Assembly: GCA_965229335.1 (NCBI GenBank)
Contig: OZ245874.1
Span: 3,596,001-3,660,000, forward strand
From: JAFKFH01 sp017307375
Lineage (GTDB): Bacteria; Pseudomonadota; Alphaproteobacteria; Ferrovibrionales; Ferrovibrionaceae
DNA: 64,000 nucleotides
Direction: 5' to 3'
In this document: in pieces, positions 14,756-24,169 of the stretch
Layout: each line of letters opens with the position of its first letter
Position numbering within the stretch: the first letter of the stretch is position 1
Position numbers and translations under genes: made by a program
Notes under the pieces: generated by a model
Seen by the model: only the letters and a program-made list of their open reading frames with translations
Databases searched by the model: none
Told to the model about the DNA's origin: nothing

Positions 14756-16558
14756 ATGCTCACCCTCGCCCTCACCCTGTTGCGGCGAACCTGTGCCGTG
14801 CTGGCTGTCCTGCTGGTCCTGCCGGCGGCACAGGCCCTGGCCCAAGGTTCGGTCACCATCAACGGCAAGGCCGTTGCCGGGCCGGCGCCGCTGGTCTATT
14901 CGCTGGTCGGCGCCTATCCGATCATCTCCGGTCAGGTCAGCCAGACCGGCGTCTCGTTCTACGTGACCAACGGCGTCACCGGCCAGTTCCTGCTGAACCT
15001 GGCGCAGAACCAGTCCTACCTCGTGGTCGCCAACGTCGTGCCGAACGGCTCGCATACCGATCCGGTGGTCGGCAATGAAAGCCTGTCGGGCACGTTGCGC
15101 GCGGTCATCACCACCGGCACCGGCCCGGTGATGGACCTGACCATCTCGCCGTTCAGCGAGGCGATGACCCAGGTGATCATGGGCGAGACCGCGGCCCAGC
15201 AGCCGCAGCTGATCACCCCGGCACTGATCGCCACGGCCCAGGCCAAGGCCGCGACCTACCTGATGTCGGTCGATCCGCTGACCACCACGGCGCTCAATGC
15301 GTCGTCGACCAGCGACATGGCCACGGCCACCCCGGCGCAGAAGCTGTTCGCGCTGGCGCTGGCCGGCCTGTCGCAGGCCCGCACCAATACCAATCGCACC
15401 CTGACCAGCCTGATCCAGCAGAATGCCGCGCTGATCCAGGCCGGCGGCTCGCTGCTCGATGCCGGCGGCGGCTTCTCGGCCGATCCGGAAAACGAGGATC
15501 CGCTCGGCACGCTCGCGGCGATGCAGCGCGGCGTCTCCGGCTTCGTCGCCAGCGCCCAGAACAAGTCGGGCGTGACCAGCCTCTACAACCTCGCCCGGAC
15601 CGTGCTGGGCGGCGCGCCGCAGGGCGGCACCGTCGGTGCGCCGTGGACCGCGGCCTGCGAAACCTCGGTCACCGCCGACCTCGCCACCCGTTTCGAGCTG
15701 CCGCAGACCGGGCTGGACAAGAGCCTGTGGAAGACGCCCGCGGCCTACGGCAATCTGAGCTGGGGGCCGTCGCCGCTGGTCTATCCCACCGTGTCGATCC
15801 CGACCGGCTGCGACCCGACGACCTGGCAGCAGAAGCGCATCCTCGCCGCCGCATCGCTGATCGTGCAGCAGCAGTTCAACTACTGCCACCACTACATCCC
15901 CGCCTGGGATTCCAAGGGGCTGCTGTTCGGCGGCCAGGCGTCCTATTGCTATAGCGGCACGAACTCGAGCGCCGGGGCCGGGGCGTCGGCGGTTTCCGCC
16001 AACCAGGCCACCCAGATGGGCGTCGACTGCTCGAACTTCTCCGCCTTCCTCTACAACTTCGCCTTCGGCGGCATCCGCTTCACCGGCGACGTGCAGTCGC
16101 AGGGCGGCACCATGGCCGGCGCGGCGGCGGCCAACAACTACGGCACCGCCTGGGCGCCGGGCACCGCCTTCGCCCGTCCGTCCAACATGACGGCGCTGAC
16201 CACCCCGGGCAGCGCGGTCTATCAGCAATATCCGTTCCAGCCGGGCGACCTGCTGTTCATCGGGCCGACCGAGGCCAGCGCCCTGCAGGGCAAGATCAGC
16301 CATGTCGTCGTCTGGACCGGGCTGCGTGCGCCCGACGGCCGCTACCTGACGGTGGAAAGCTACGGTGTCGTCAACGACACGCCCAGCGGCAAGGTCTCGG
16401 CCCAGTCGCCGATCCCGAATTCGTTCCTGACGAACTCGGCCGCGGCGACCGGCTACAGCAGCGCCTATATCAACAATTCAGGCCCGAACATCCGCTATTT
16501 CGAAGGCACGTTCCGGGCCACCAACCTCGTCCACTATCGCTGCGTCATCGGCTCGTAA
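14756..16558 (+). CDS. Secreted protein with C-terminal NlpC/P60-like (CHAP-type) peptidase domain
   Basis: 600 residues. A signal peptide (hydrophobic AVLAVLLVLPAAQALA) is cleaved near residue 29. Residues 30-300 form an unrecognised Thr/Ala-rich extracytoplasmic region. The C-terminal third has the papain-like signature: C425 in MGVDCSNFSAFLYNF, and H516 in KISHVVVWTG preceded by FQPGDLLFIGP. NlpC/P60 enzymes cut peptidoglycan stem peptides or related amides. The cysteine-rich stretch around residues 380-400 suggests disulfides. It is convergent with the next gene and overlaps it by 14 bases. Confidence 0.72.
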   Translation: MLTLALTLLRRTCAVLAVLLVLPAAQALAQGSVTINGKAVAGPAPLVYSLVGAYPIISGQVSQTGVSFYVTNGVTGQFLLNLAQNQSYLVVANVVPNGSHTDPVVGNESLSGTLRAVITTGTGPVMDLTISPFSEAMTQVIMGETAAQQPQLITPALIATAQAKAATYLMSVDPLTTTALNASSTSDMATATPAQKLFALALAGLSQARTNTNRTLTSLIQQNAALIQAGGSLLDAGGGFSADPENEDPLGTLAAMQRGVSGFVASAQNKSGVTSLYNLARTVLGGAPQGGTVGAPWTAACETSVTADLATRFELPQTGLDKSLWKTPAAYGNLSWGPSPLVYPTVSIPTGCDPTTWQQKRILAAASLIVQQQFNYCHHYIPAWDSKGLLFGGQASYCYSGTNSSAGAGASAVSANQATQMGVDCSNFSAFLYNFAFGGIRFTGDVQSQGGTMAGAAAANNYGTAWAPGTAFARPSNMTALTTPGSAVYQQYPFQPGDLLFIGPTEASALQGKISHVVVWTGLRAPDGRYLTVESYGVVNDTPSGKVSAQSPIPNSFLTNSAAATGYSSAYINNSGPNIRYFEGTFRATNLVHYRCVIGS

Positions 16559-17441
16559 CGAAGCGTACCGTCCCGCTCAGGGCTTGGCCCGGGGCCAGCG
16601 TCGCAAGACCGCTGGCCCCGGGTTCGCGGGCTTCGACCGCGAACGGGTCGGGGACATGCGTCACCGGCTCGACCGCGCCATGCACGGGGCTGAGCGGGCT
16701 TGCCACCATCACATGGGCAAAGACGGGATCGGCGGTCATCGCCACCGTCAAAGCACGGTCCGGCCAGTCGAGCACTGCCCGGCCGTGCCAGCCCGACAGG
16801 CAGTGATCCAGCCCGAGCGTGGCGAAGTCGCCGCCCCGGTCGAGGGCGAGGGCGGCCGGTAACGGTCCGGACGTGGTCGGCAGCTTGCGGTCGTCGCGTT
16901 GCCAGAGCCGGTCGGCCGCGACGGTCAGGCGCGTGCCCGTGCCCAGCGCGAAATAGGGATGCAGGCCAAGGCCGGCGGGTGCCGGGACCGTCGCCCGGTT
17001 CTCGATGGTCAGCGTGACGGCGAGCCGGCCGGGCTGCCAGTCGAAGCGCTGGGTGGCGCGATAGGGAAAGGGCCAGGCGCCGTCGGCCCGGCCATCATGG
17101 TCATGGACCAGCACGGCGTGGCCGTCGTCGTGCCCGGCGACCGCCCAGCCTGCCTGAAAGCCTTCGCCGTGTACCGCGTGCGGCTCGCCGGGGAAGTTCG
17201 GGCGCAGCCGGTGTTCGATGCCATGCCAGGTGAACCGGCCATCGGCGATCCGGTTGGAGAACGGTACCAGCGGAAAGGCGCCGAGGCGCCGGGCGTTGCC
17301 CGAGGTCAGGGCCGCATCGTCGGCCGGGCGGAAGATGTCCTGCCCCCCGGCGCGAAAGCGGGCGATGCTGCCGCCCGCGCCGGGCAGCAGCATCACCCCG
17401 TCGCTATCGGGATCGCCCAGGATTACCCGCTCGTCCATCAT
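16545..17441 (-). CDS. Aldose 1-epimerase family protein
   Basis: 298 residues (or 297 from the second ATG). Family features: FPLVPFSNRIADGRFTW near residue 55, HAVHGEGFQAGWAV with the first catalytic histidine, GLGLHPYFAL with the second, and FAHVMVASP near the end. These enzymes interconvert alpha and beta anomers of hexoses. A second, different family member lies at 25091-26038. It is upstream of the ABC substrate-binding gene's end but separated from it and probably independent. Confidence 0.88.
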   Translation of the reverse strand: MMDERVILGDPDSDGVMLLPGAGGSIARFRAGGQDIFRPADDAALTSGNARRLGAFPLVPFSNRIADGRFTWHGIEHRLRPNFPGEPHAVHGEGFQAGWAVAGHDDGHAVLVHDHDGRADGAWPFPYRATQRFDWQPGRLAVTLTIENRATVPAPAGLGLHPYFALGTGTRLTVAADRLWQRDDRKLPTTSGPLPAALALDRGGDFATLGLDHCLSGWHGRAVLDWPDRALTVAMTADPVFAHVMVASPLSPVHGAVEPVTHVPDPFAVEAREPGASGLATLAPGQALSGTVRFVTSR

Positions 17442-17509
17442 TGCCCCGCTGATCCGGTCCGGGGCGGGAGAATAGGCGGCGGCGGGATCCGCGCCAAGCG
17501 CGGCGGGCG

Positions 17510-18694
17510 TTATTCCTTCCCCGGGTCCTTGACCGCCTCGACCTTGTCGAACTCGACGTTGACGACGCGGCCGTCGACCTTCTCGGTGCGGCGGATGTAG
17601 ATGGTCTGGACGATGTCGCGGGTTTCCGCATCGATGCTGATCGGACCGCGCGGGCTTTCGACCGCCATGCCCTTCAGCGCGGCCATCACCTGGTCGCCGT
17701 CCAGCGCGCCGGCCGGCTGCTTCTTCAGGGCGGCATCGAGCACGGTCAGGCCGTCATAGGCCGCGACCGACATGTAGCTCGGCCTGATGTCGTTGCCGAA
17801 CTGGTCGCGATAGGCCGCGACATAGGCCTTGTTCTTGGCCGAGTCATGGACCATCGAATAATGGTGGGCCGTGATCAGCCCGATCGGGGTGTCGCCCATC
17901 GCGTCGAGGAAGCTGTCGTCGGTGGCCTCGCCGGTCGCGATCAGCTTCACGCCGGCGGCCCGCAATCCGGCTTCGTCGGCCGCCTTGATGAAGGCGTTGG
18001 GCAACTGGCCCGACGGGAAGAAGAAGAACACCGCCTGCGGCTTGGCATCCTTGATGCGCTGGATGTAGGCCGAGAAGTCCGGGTTGTTCAGCGGCACCTT
18101 CAGCGACCCGGCGATCTTGCCGCCGCCGGCACGGAACGCCTTGGTGAAGGCCGTCTCGGCGTCGATGCCGGAGGCATAGTCGGAGACGACGACGAAGCTT
18201 TCGGTGATGCCGTTCTTCAGCGCCCATTGCGCCATCGGCGCCGAGACCTGCGGCACGGTGAACGAGACGCGGGCGATATAGGGCGAGCGGATGGTGACGG
18301 CCGAGGACGCGGCATTCATCACGATCGTCGGGATCTTGGCCTGGCTCGAGATCGCGGCGACCGCGAAGGCGTTGGGGCTGAAATCGAGGCCGACGATGAC
18401 GTCGACCTTGTCACGGACCACCAGTTCCTGGGCGAAGCGCTTGGCCGTATCCGGCGCCGCGCCGGAGGTGTCCTTGCGGACCAGTTCGACCGGGCGACCG
18501 GCAAGCTGGCCGCCATGTTCCTTCAACCAGACCGCCATGCCGTTGTCGAACTGCCGGCCGTAATCGGCATAGGGGCCGGTCCAGGTGGCAATGACCCCGA
18601 TCTTCAGCGGGTCGGCCGCCTGGGCCGCGCCGGCCAGGCCGAGGCCGACCAGGGCGGAGGCGGCGAGGAGAGTGGCTCTACGCGTGAACGTCAT
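17510..18694 (-). CDS. ABC transporter periplasmic substrate-binding protein (LivJ / branched-chain amino acid type)
   Basis: 394 residues. A signal peptide (TRRATLLAASALVGLGLAG, then AQAADP) is followed by KIGVIATWTGPYADYG and the two-lobed Peripla_BP_6 fold (VIVGLDFSPNAFAVAAIS, HHYSMVHD). These proteins capture amino acids, amides or aromatic acids for Liv-type importers. No permease or ATPase genes are adjacent, so it must use transport parts encoded elsewhere. It lies 63 bases downstream of the glutamine-synthetase-like gene on the same strand and is probably the last gene of that operon, suggesting it brings in the operon's substrate. Confidence 0.88.
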   Translation of the reverse strand: MTFTRRATLLAASALVGLGLAGAAQAADPLKIGVIATWTGPYADYGRQFDNGMAVWLKEHGGQLAGRPVELVRKDTSGAAPDTAKRFAQELVVRDKVDVIVGLDFSPNAFAVAAISSQAKIPTIVMNAASSAVTIRSPYIARVSFTVPQVSAPMAQWALKNGITESFVVVSDYASGIDAETAFTKAFRAGGGKIAGSLKVPLNNPDFSAYIQRIKDAKPQAVFFFFPSGQLPNAFIKAADEAGLRAAGVKLIATGEATDDSFLDAMGDTPIGLITAHHYSMVHDSAKNKAYVAAYRDQFGNDIRPSYMSVAAYDGLTVLDAALKKQPAGALDGDQVMAALKGMAVESPRGPISIDAETRDIVQTIYIRRTEKVDGRVVNVEFDKVEAVKDPGKE

Positions 18695-18757
18695 GACTGT
18701 CTCCGGCAATGAACTTGGTTGCACCACATCCCTGAGGTGCCTGCGCGTGTCCCTTTT

Positions 18758-20200
18758 TCAGAACATCTCGAAATATTCACGCTGCTCCCACTCGCTGACC
18801 TCGAGGTCGTAGCGTGCGAGCTCGGCCCGCTTGATCTGGATGTAGTAGTCGACGAACTGCTTGCCGAAGCCCTCGGCAAACAGCGGCGAGGCCTCGAGCT
18901 CGGCCAGCGCCTCGGCCAGGCTGCGCGGCAGTGACGGCGCCTGGGTCTCGTAGGGCGTATCGGCCGACGGGCCGGGATCGGCGGCGGTCGCTATGCCGTC
19001 GAGGCCCGCCAGGACCTGCGAGGCCATGTAGAGATAGGGGTTGGCGGCCGGCTCGCCGATGCGGTTCTCGATGCGCGAGGCCGGATCACCCGCGGCGCCC
19101 AGCACGCGCAGCATCACCCCGCGGTTGTCGCGGCCCCAGACCACGCGGTCGGGCGCCAGCGAATAGGGGCGATAGCGCTTGTAGCCGTTGATCGTCGGCG
19201 TCGAGAAGACCGCGGCCGACCGGGCATGGCGCAGCAGGCCGGCGAGGTAGTGGCGCGAGACGCCCGAGAGCATCTCCTGCCCTGCCGGGACGAAGGCGTT
19301 GGCGCCGGTGCGCCGGTCGCGCAGCGACTGGTGCAGGTGCCAGCCGGACGAAACCGTATTGGCGATGCGCGGCCGGCTCATGAAGGTTGCGTGATAGCCG
19401 TGCCGCCGCGCGATCTGCTTCACCGCGCTGCGGAACAGGACCATGTTGTCGGCAGGGGTCAGGCCGACCCCGGGATCGAAGGTGAATTCGAACTGGCTCG
19501 GCCCCAGCTCGCATTCCATCGTGCGCAGCGGCAGGCCCAGGGCCTGGACGTCGCGCCGCAGGATGTCGACGACCGGCTCGATCAGGTCGTAGCGCTGTTC
19601 GGTCAGGTACTGGTAGCCGGGGCTGAGCAGCGAGACGTCGGGGGCCATGCCCGGCTGGCCCATGCTGCCGACCTCGTGCGGTTGCAGCCGCGGGTCGTTC
19701 AGCTTGAAGACATGGAACTCGACTTCGAGGCCGGCCATGAAATCGTAGCCGCGCTCGGCCAGCCGGTCGAGCACGCCGCGATAGAGCCGGCGGGTCGAGA
19801 ACGGCACCGGGCGGCCGTCGGCGAAGTAGAGGTCGCACAGCATCCAGCCGGTGCCGGGCGCCCAGGGCAGGGTGCGGAACGTGGTCGGGTCCGGCACCAT
19901 CAGCACGTCGGCTGCGCCTTCCATCTCGCGCATGCCGAAGCCGCCGCCGGCGGTGAAGACCGGGAAGACCGTCTTGTGCGAGGTGTCCTTGGCCAAGAGC
20001 GTCGTGGTGACCGTGCAGCCGGCCCGCATCGTCGAGGCGCAGGCGGCGGCCACGATGGTCTTGCCGCGCAGTACGCCATGCTGGTCGGCAAAGGAGAGGC
20101 GGATGCTGTGCAGGCCGTCGGCGGCGACGCGCTTCTCGACCTCGGCGGCGGCGCGGACCTGCTCGTCGGACCACAGCCCGTGGGCGTCGACCAGCGCCAT
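18758..20200 (-). CDS. Glutamine-synthetase-like ligase (probable gamma-glutamylating enzyme of a catabolic operon)
   Basis: 480 residues with the full glutamine synthetase fold: N-terminal beta-grasp (SIRLSFADQHGVLRGKTI), catalytic EVEFHVF, SGWHLHQSL, WGRDNRGVMLRVLG and ENRIGEPAANPYLY. Glutamine synthetase makes glutamine from glutamate and ammonia, but members that sit beside oxygenases can instead glutamylate amines (GlnA-like enzymes of aniline, isopropylamine or polyamine breakdown). The start overlaps the Rieske stop as TAATG, so the two proteins are made together. The catabolic role is inferred from this coupling; the amine is unknown. Confidence 0.82.
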   Translation of the reverse strand: MALVDAHGLWSDEQVRAAAEVEKRVAADGLHSIRLSFADQHGVLRGKTIVAAACASTMRAGCTVTTTLLAKDTSHKTVFPVFTAGGGFGMREMEGAADVLMVPDPTTFRTLPWAPGTGWMLCDLYFADGRPVPFSTRRLYRGVLDRLAERGYDFMAGLEVEFHVFKLNDPRLQPHEVGSMGQPGMAPDVSLLSPGYQYLTEQRYDLIEPVVDILRRDVQALGLPLRTMECELGPSQFEFTFDPGVGLTPADNMVLFRSAVKQIARRHGYHATFMSRPRIANTVSSGWHLHQSLRDRRTGANAFVPAGQEMLSGVSRHYLAGLLRHARSAAVFSTPTINGYKRYRPYSLAPDRVVWGRDNRGVMLRVLGAAGDPASRIENRIGEPAANPYLYMASQVLAGLDGIATAADPGPSADTPYETQAPSLPRSLAEALAELEASPLFAEGFGKQFVDYYIQIKRAELARYDLEVSEWEQREYFEMF

Positions 20201-21516
20201 TACGCCGCGCTCCGCGCCCAGGGGGCGCCCTGGCGGCGGCGGGCGTCGATCTCCTGCCAGAACTGGGTCCAGCCGTCCTTCGGACCGATGCCGTCGACGG
20301 TCGCCGGGCCGCGGAGCTGGGCGGCCTCGGCGGCGTCGAGCACCATCAGCGGGCGTTCGCCGCGCCCGGCCTGCTCGATCGCCTCGACCAGGATGCGGCG
20401 GTAGAGGGCGATGCCCTTGTCGGAGGTGCCGAGATGTTCGCGCGTACGGTCCTGGATGGCGCCCTGGCTTTCCACCGCCCACTGGTCGTGGACGTTGATG
20501 TCGTGGCCCATGCCGGTATAGGTCTGGGTCCGCTGCTCGGCCACGTCGAAGCCGTAGTTGTTCGACTTGTTCAGGCGGGGCTTGTAGTCGGGCAGGGTGT
20601 AGAGGGCGAGGCGCTGGTCGCGCATCTGCTGCTTGTCGACCGGCGTGGAGAAGCTGGTGAAGATCGCATACCAGTAGCAGGACACGTCGTCGATCGGCAC
20701 GTGCCACTGGGTGATCGTCATCTCGGCCGACATCGGGATGACGAAGGCGTGCGGGAACAGCTGGTTGGTGACGCGTACATGCGTATGCGCCTCGTCGAGG
20801 TGCCGCAGTGCGGTCAGCCGCATGCCCCAGGGGGTGCGCTCGACCTCGATCTGCGGCCGGCCGTATTCGCGCAGCACCTTGGTCATCGGCATGTCGGAGC
20901 CGGCCGAGGCGGCGCGGAACTGCTTGCCGTAGCTGTCCTCGGGATTCTCGTCCTCGAAGAAGCGATGCAGGTAGGACGCGTGCGCCGGGTCGATGCCGAC
21001 CTCGAGCGCCTGCAACCAGTTGCACTCGAGCAGGCCCTTGAAGGCGAAGGTGTAGGCATCCGGCGCCTCGAAGCAGTCGAGGGCGGGGAAGGCCGGGGCG
21101 TCGCCGGGGCCGACATAGGCGAAGATGATGCCGTTGCGCTCGACCACCGGATAGGACTGCTGGCGGATGCGGGTGCACATGCGCGAGCCTTCCGGTTCGG
21201 CCGGCGTCTCCAGGCATTGCCCGGTGGTGTCGAACAGCCAGCCGTGGAACGGGCAGCGCAGCCCGCCATCCTCCAGCCGGCCCATCGCCAGGTCGGCGCC
21301 GCGATGCGGGCAATCGCGATCGAGCAGCCCGAGCCGCCCCTGCTCGTCCCGGAACAGCACGAAGTCCTGGCCCAGCAGCTTGACGGCCTTGACCGGCCGG
21401 TCGCCGGCCAGTTCGTCGGCCAGCGCCACCGGCTGCCAGTAGAGCCGCATCAGCTTCCCGGCCGGGGTGCCCGGACCGATCCGGGTGATGAGATCGTTCT
21501 GCTCGGCGCTGATCAT
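20200..21516 (-). CDS. Rieske non-heme iron oxygenase, alpha subunit
   Basis: 438 residues. The Rieske [2Fe-2S] site is C69-X-H71 and C88-X2-H91 (CPHRGADLAMG, CPFHGW). The mononuclear iron site follows as GIDPAHASYLHRF, with two histidines. The type resembles phthalate 4,5-dioxygenase and single-component O- or N-demethylases, which need a separate reductase; none is nearby. I chose ATG 21516 because CGGGAG lies ten bases upstream. A 15-bp palindrome (21546-21560) lies 30 bases upstream of the start. Confidence 0.9.
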   Translation of the reverse strand: MISAEQNDLITRIGPGTPAGKLMRLYWQPVALADELAGDRPVKAVKLLGQDFVLFRDEQGRLGLLDRDCPHRGADLAMGRLEDGGLRCPFHGWLFDTTGQCLETPAEPEGSRMCTRIRQQSYPVVERNGIIFAYVGPGDAPAFPALDCFEAPDAYTFAFKGLLECNWLQALEVGIDPAHASYLHRFFEDENPEDSYGKQFRAASAGSDMPMTKVLREYGRPQIEVERTPWGMRLTALRHLDEAHTHVRVTNQLFPHAFVIPMSAEMTITQWHVPIDDVSCYWYAIFTSFSTPVDKQQMRDQRLALYTLPDYKPRLNKSNNYGFDVAEQRTQTYTGMGHDINVHDQWAVESQGAIQDRTREHLGTSDKGIALYRRILVEAIEQAGRGERPLMVLDAAEAAQLRGPATVDGIGPKDGWTQFWQEIDARRRQGAPWARSAA

Positions 21517-21545
21517 GGCTGGCATCTCCCGTGCTGGCTCAGTTT

Positions 21546-21560
21546 GTTCGATTAACGAAC
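21546..21560. promoter_or_regulatory. Palindromic operator upstream of the Rieske operon
   Basis: GTTCGATTAACGAAC: 5-bp arms GTTCG/CGAAC around ATTAA. The reverse complement of the sequence at 24170-24184 differs from it at one base. Such 13-15 bp palindromes are typical of IclR-family operators, and an IclR gene sits at 24294-25094. Confidence 0.65.
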
Positions 21561-21683
21561 GTTGGTGCGATAATACGATTTGGCGGTCAATCGTGCAAGG
21601 GCAAAGCATCGCGGCCGGCGCAGGCATGCCGACCGGCGCGCACCTCCACGGTGCCGGCCGGGCCCAGGGGAAATTGCAGGGAG

Positions 21684-23423
21684 CTAGGTCGTGGAACGTT
21701 CGATCGGCAGGGTGACGGTGAAGGTGCTGCCGGCACCTTCGCTGCTCGTCACCTCGATCGCGCCGCCGTGCAGCTCGACGATGGTTCGGGCGAGGGTCAG
21801 GCCGATGCCGGTGCCGCTGAACCCCTGGGCGTTGGCCGCGCGGTAGAAGCGGTCGAAGATGCGGGGCAGGTCGGCCGGCGCGATGCCGACGCCGAAGTCG
21901 GTCACCGCGATCTCGGCCATGCCGTTGCCTGTCCTGCCGGTGACGATGACGCGCTCGGTGCCCGGCGCGTATTTGATCGCGTTGGACAGCAGATTGCCGA
22001 TCACCTGGTCGAGCAGCATGGCATCGCCGGTGATGACCGAGGGCAGACCGGTCAGATCGGCCTCGACGCGGGGCCCGTCGCTGTTCTCGTTGGCGCGGTC
22101 GCAGGCTTCGCGCACCAGTCCGGCGATATCGCAGGGCCCCATGTCGGCCCGGATCCGCCCGGCCTCGGTGCTGGCGGCGCCCAGGATCGTTTCGATCAGC
22201 CCGGCCATGCGCCCGACGGTGCGGCGGATACGATCAAGCCGGCCTTTGAGTTCGTCGGCCTCGGGCAGCTTGCCGTCGCGCGGTGCCAGCAGGCGGGCGT
22301 TGACGTCGATGATGGCGAGGGGGGTGCGGAACTGATGCGAGGCCATCGACACGAACGAGCGCTGCATCGCCGCCAGGTCGCGCTCGCGCGCCAGTTCCGT
22401 TGCCAGCGCGCCCTCGGTACGCTTGAAGTCCGACACGTCGCTCCAGCACATCACCAGGCCGCCATCGGGCGACGGCGTGATCGCCAGATGCAGCCAGCGG
22501 CCGTCGGGCAATTGGCGCACCTGGTCGATCGGGCGCGACGGCTCGCGCCCGGCCAGGCGCTGGGCGAACCAGTAGAGGTCGAGACCGAAGCGCCGCGGTT
22601 CGGCGTTGAAGACTTCCGACAGCGTCGCCCCCGGGCGCAACGCCGGGGCGGCGACGGGGAAGAGTTCGGCGAAGCGGGGATTGGCGACGATCAGCCGCCC
22701 GTCCGGATCGAAGACGACGAAGGCGTCGGAGGCGACGCCGAATGCCGCGGCCAGCCGCTCCTCGGCGCGGCGCAGGTCGGCTTGCAGGCGTTCCGAATAG
22801 AGCTGTACCAGAATCGTGCACAGGCTCACCGAGAACAGGACGACCTCGGCCATGAAGATCGCGGTGGTGGAGTTGGGCTGGGTCAGGTCGTAGGCGGCGT
22901 CGAGAAGGAAGAAGCGCGCCGCCCGATAGAGTTCGAGCTGGCTGTGGAGCACCAGCAGCACGCCCAGCGCGATACGGGTTGCCCGGGATCCGAGGCCCGG
23001 CCCCGACAACAGCCGCCAGCCCGTCGTCAGGCAACCCAGCGCCCCCCAGCTCGCGACGGCGACGGTGCGCGCCGGCAGGGACGGGCTCAGCCACAGGAAA
23101 TAGAACAGCACCAGAATCGCCACGGTCGCCGCCACGGCGTGCAGCCGCCACAAGGTGGGGCGCCCGGCCAGCAGCAGCGCGCCGTTCAGGGCGGCGACCT
23201 GGCCGCAGGTGATCAGGGCATTGCCCAGCGCAATCGAGATCAGTCCGGGCAGGACCGATCGCAGCGCGCCGAGCGTCAGCCCGACCGCGATCGCCGACAG
23301 CCCGATCTTGATTTCCGCGGTGCCGGCAAACCCGCTGCCCCGCCACAACCCGACGACCAGCAGCGCAACGACGGCGTTCACCGCGGTGGCGACGATAAAC
23401 AGCGTCGCGGTGTCGAGCATCAT
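21684..23423 (-). CDS. Membrane-bound PAS sensor histidine kinase
   Basis: 579 residues. About seven hydrophobic segments fill residues 1-215. A PAS domain follows (AFVVFDPDGRLIVANPRFAELF, about 235-345), then a HisKA dimerisation domain with phospho-accepting histidine in SMASHQFRTPLAII, and an HATPase_c domain with N, G1 and G2 boxes (NLLSNAIKYAP, VTDFGVGIAP, GTGIGLTLARTIVELHGG). No response regulator is adjacent, so it is an orphan kinase. It lies between the Rieske operon and the isochorismatase-fold gene on the same strand. Confidence 0.88.
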   Translation of the reverse strand: MMLDTATLFIVATAVNAVVALLVVGLWRGSGFAGTAEIKIGLSAIAVGLTLGALRSVLPGLISIALGNALITCGQVAALNGALLLAGRPTLWRLHAVAATVAILVLFYFLWLSPSLPARTVAVASWGALGCLTTGWRLLSGPGLGSRATRIALGVLLVLHSQLELYRAARFFLLDAAYDLTQPNSTTAIFMAEVVLFSVSLCTILVQLYSERLQADLRRAEERLAAAFGVASDAFVVFDPDGRLIVANPRFAELFPVAAPALRPGATLSEVFNAEPRRFGLDLYWFAQRLAGREPSRPIDQVRQLPDGRWLHLAITPSPDGGLVMCWSDVSDFKRTEGALATELARERDLAAMQRSFVSMASHQFRTPLAIIDVNARLLAPRDGKLPEADELKGRLDRIRRTVGRMAGLIETILGAASTEAGRIRADMGPCDIAGLVREACDRANENSDGPRVEADLTGLPSVITGDAMLLDQVIGNLLSNAIKYAPGTERVIVTGRTGNGMAEIAVTDFGVGIAPADLPRIFDRFYRAANAQGFSGTGIGLTLARTIVELHGGAIEVTSSEGAGSTFTVTLPIERSTT

Positions 23424-23481
23424 CGGTAGGTTGGCGCCAGGGGGCTCACGTCCCGGTTATAGCAACAACAAGCAATTCGCG

Positions 23482-24111
23482 TCACCTGAGCATTAGCGCG
23501 ACGATGTCGGCGGCCGGCCGCACGTCGCCATGGTCGCGCGCGATGTCGCGCATGACCATCGTGTCGGCCACCGCCGTCGCGTCGCTGCAGACGATGACGC
23601 GGAAACCCGCCTCGAAGGCGTCTCGGGCGGACGCCGTCGCGGCGATGCCGCTGCCGGCCAGGACGACGGTGTCGAGCCCGTGGGCGCCGAGCCAGTCGGG
23701 CAGCGAGCAGTTGCCGGGAAAGAAAGCGCTGTACCCGGCCTTGTGGGCCATCCAGTCGGACGGTTCGGGGCAGAGGCCGTCGGCGATGCCGCTGTCCGGC
23801 GCACCGGGTTCCATCCGTTCGGTCGCCAAGGCCAGGGCCTCGCCGCCCAATATCGCATCGGCGGCGTCCGACGATCGCCAGCTTGCCGGCGGCGTCGGCT
23901 TGATCCAGCAGATCGTGGCGCCCGCGGCGCGTGCCCCGGCCGCCAGGGTTTCGATTGCGGCCGTGACGATCGGGTTTCCATCGAGGGCGGACGGCACCGC
24001 ATCGAGCACGACGACCGCGGTACGACCAGGCTCGATCGCCGGAAAGGCGTGGAGTCGGCCACGGCGCCCGACCAGCAGCCGTACGAGGTCGGCGTCGTAG
24101 ATCTCATCCAT
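23482..24111 (-). CDS. Isochorismatase-fold protein lacking the usual catalytic cysteine
   Basis: 209 residues. Core strand VVVLDAVPS supplies D37 and AHKAGYSAFF supplies K124, two members of the cysteine-hydrolase triad. In the third motif, normally of the form V-C-V-x-S-T-A-R-D-A, the sequence is GIAATASARDA, so Ala157 occupies the cysteine position. Amidohydrolases of this fold need that cysteine; isochorismatase proper relies on the Asp. The protein may therefore act on a non-amide substrate or be inactive. It has a promoter region with a 15-bp palindrome shared with the Rieske operon. Confidence 0.75.
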   Translation of the reverse strand: MDEIYDADLVRLLVGRRGRLHAFPAIEPGRTAVVVLDAVPSALDGNPIVTAAIETLAAGARAAGATICWIKPTPPASWRSSDAADAILGGEALALATERMEPGAPDSGIADGLCPEPSDWMAHKAGYSAFFPGNCSLPDWLGAHGLDTVVLAGSGIAATASARDAFEAGFRVIVCSDATAVADTMVMRDIARDHGDVRPAADIVALMLR

Positions 24112-24169
24112 GCGGTGTTGTCCGGGCCTTGCAGTTGCGTCGCGATCAAACTATTGCTGACGAACAACA

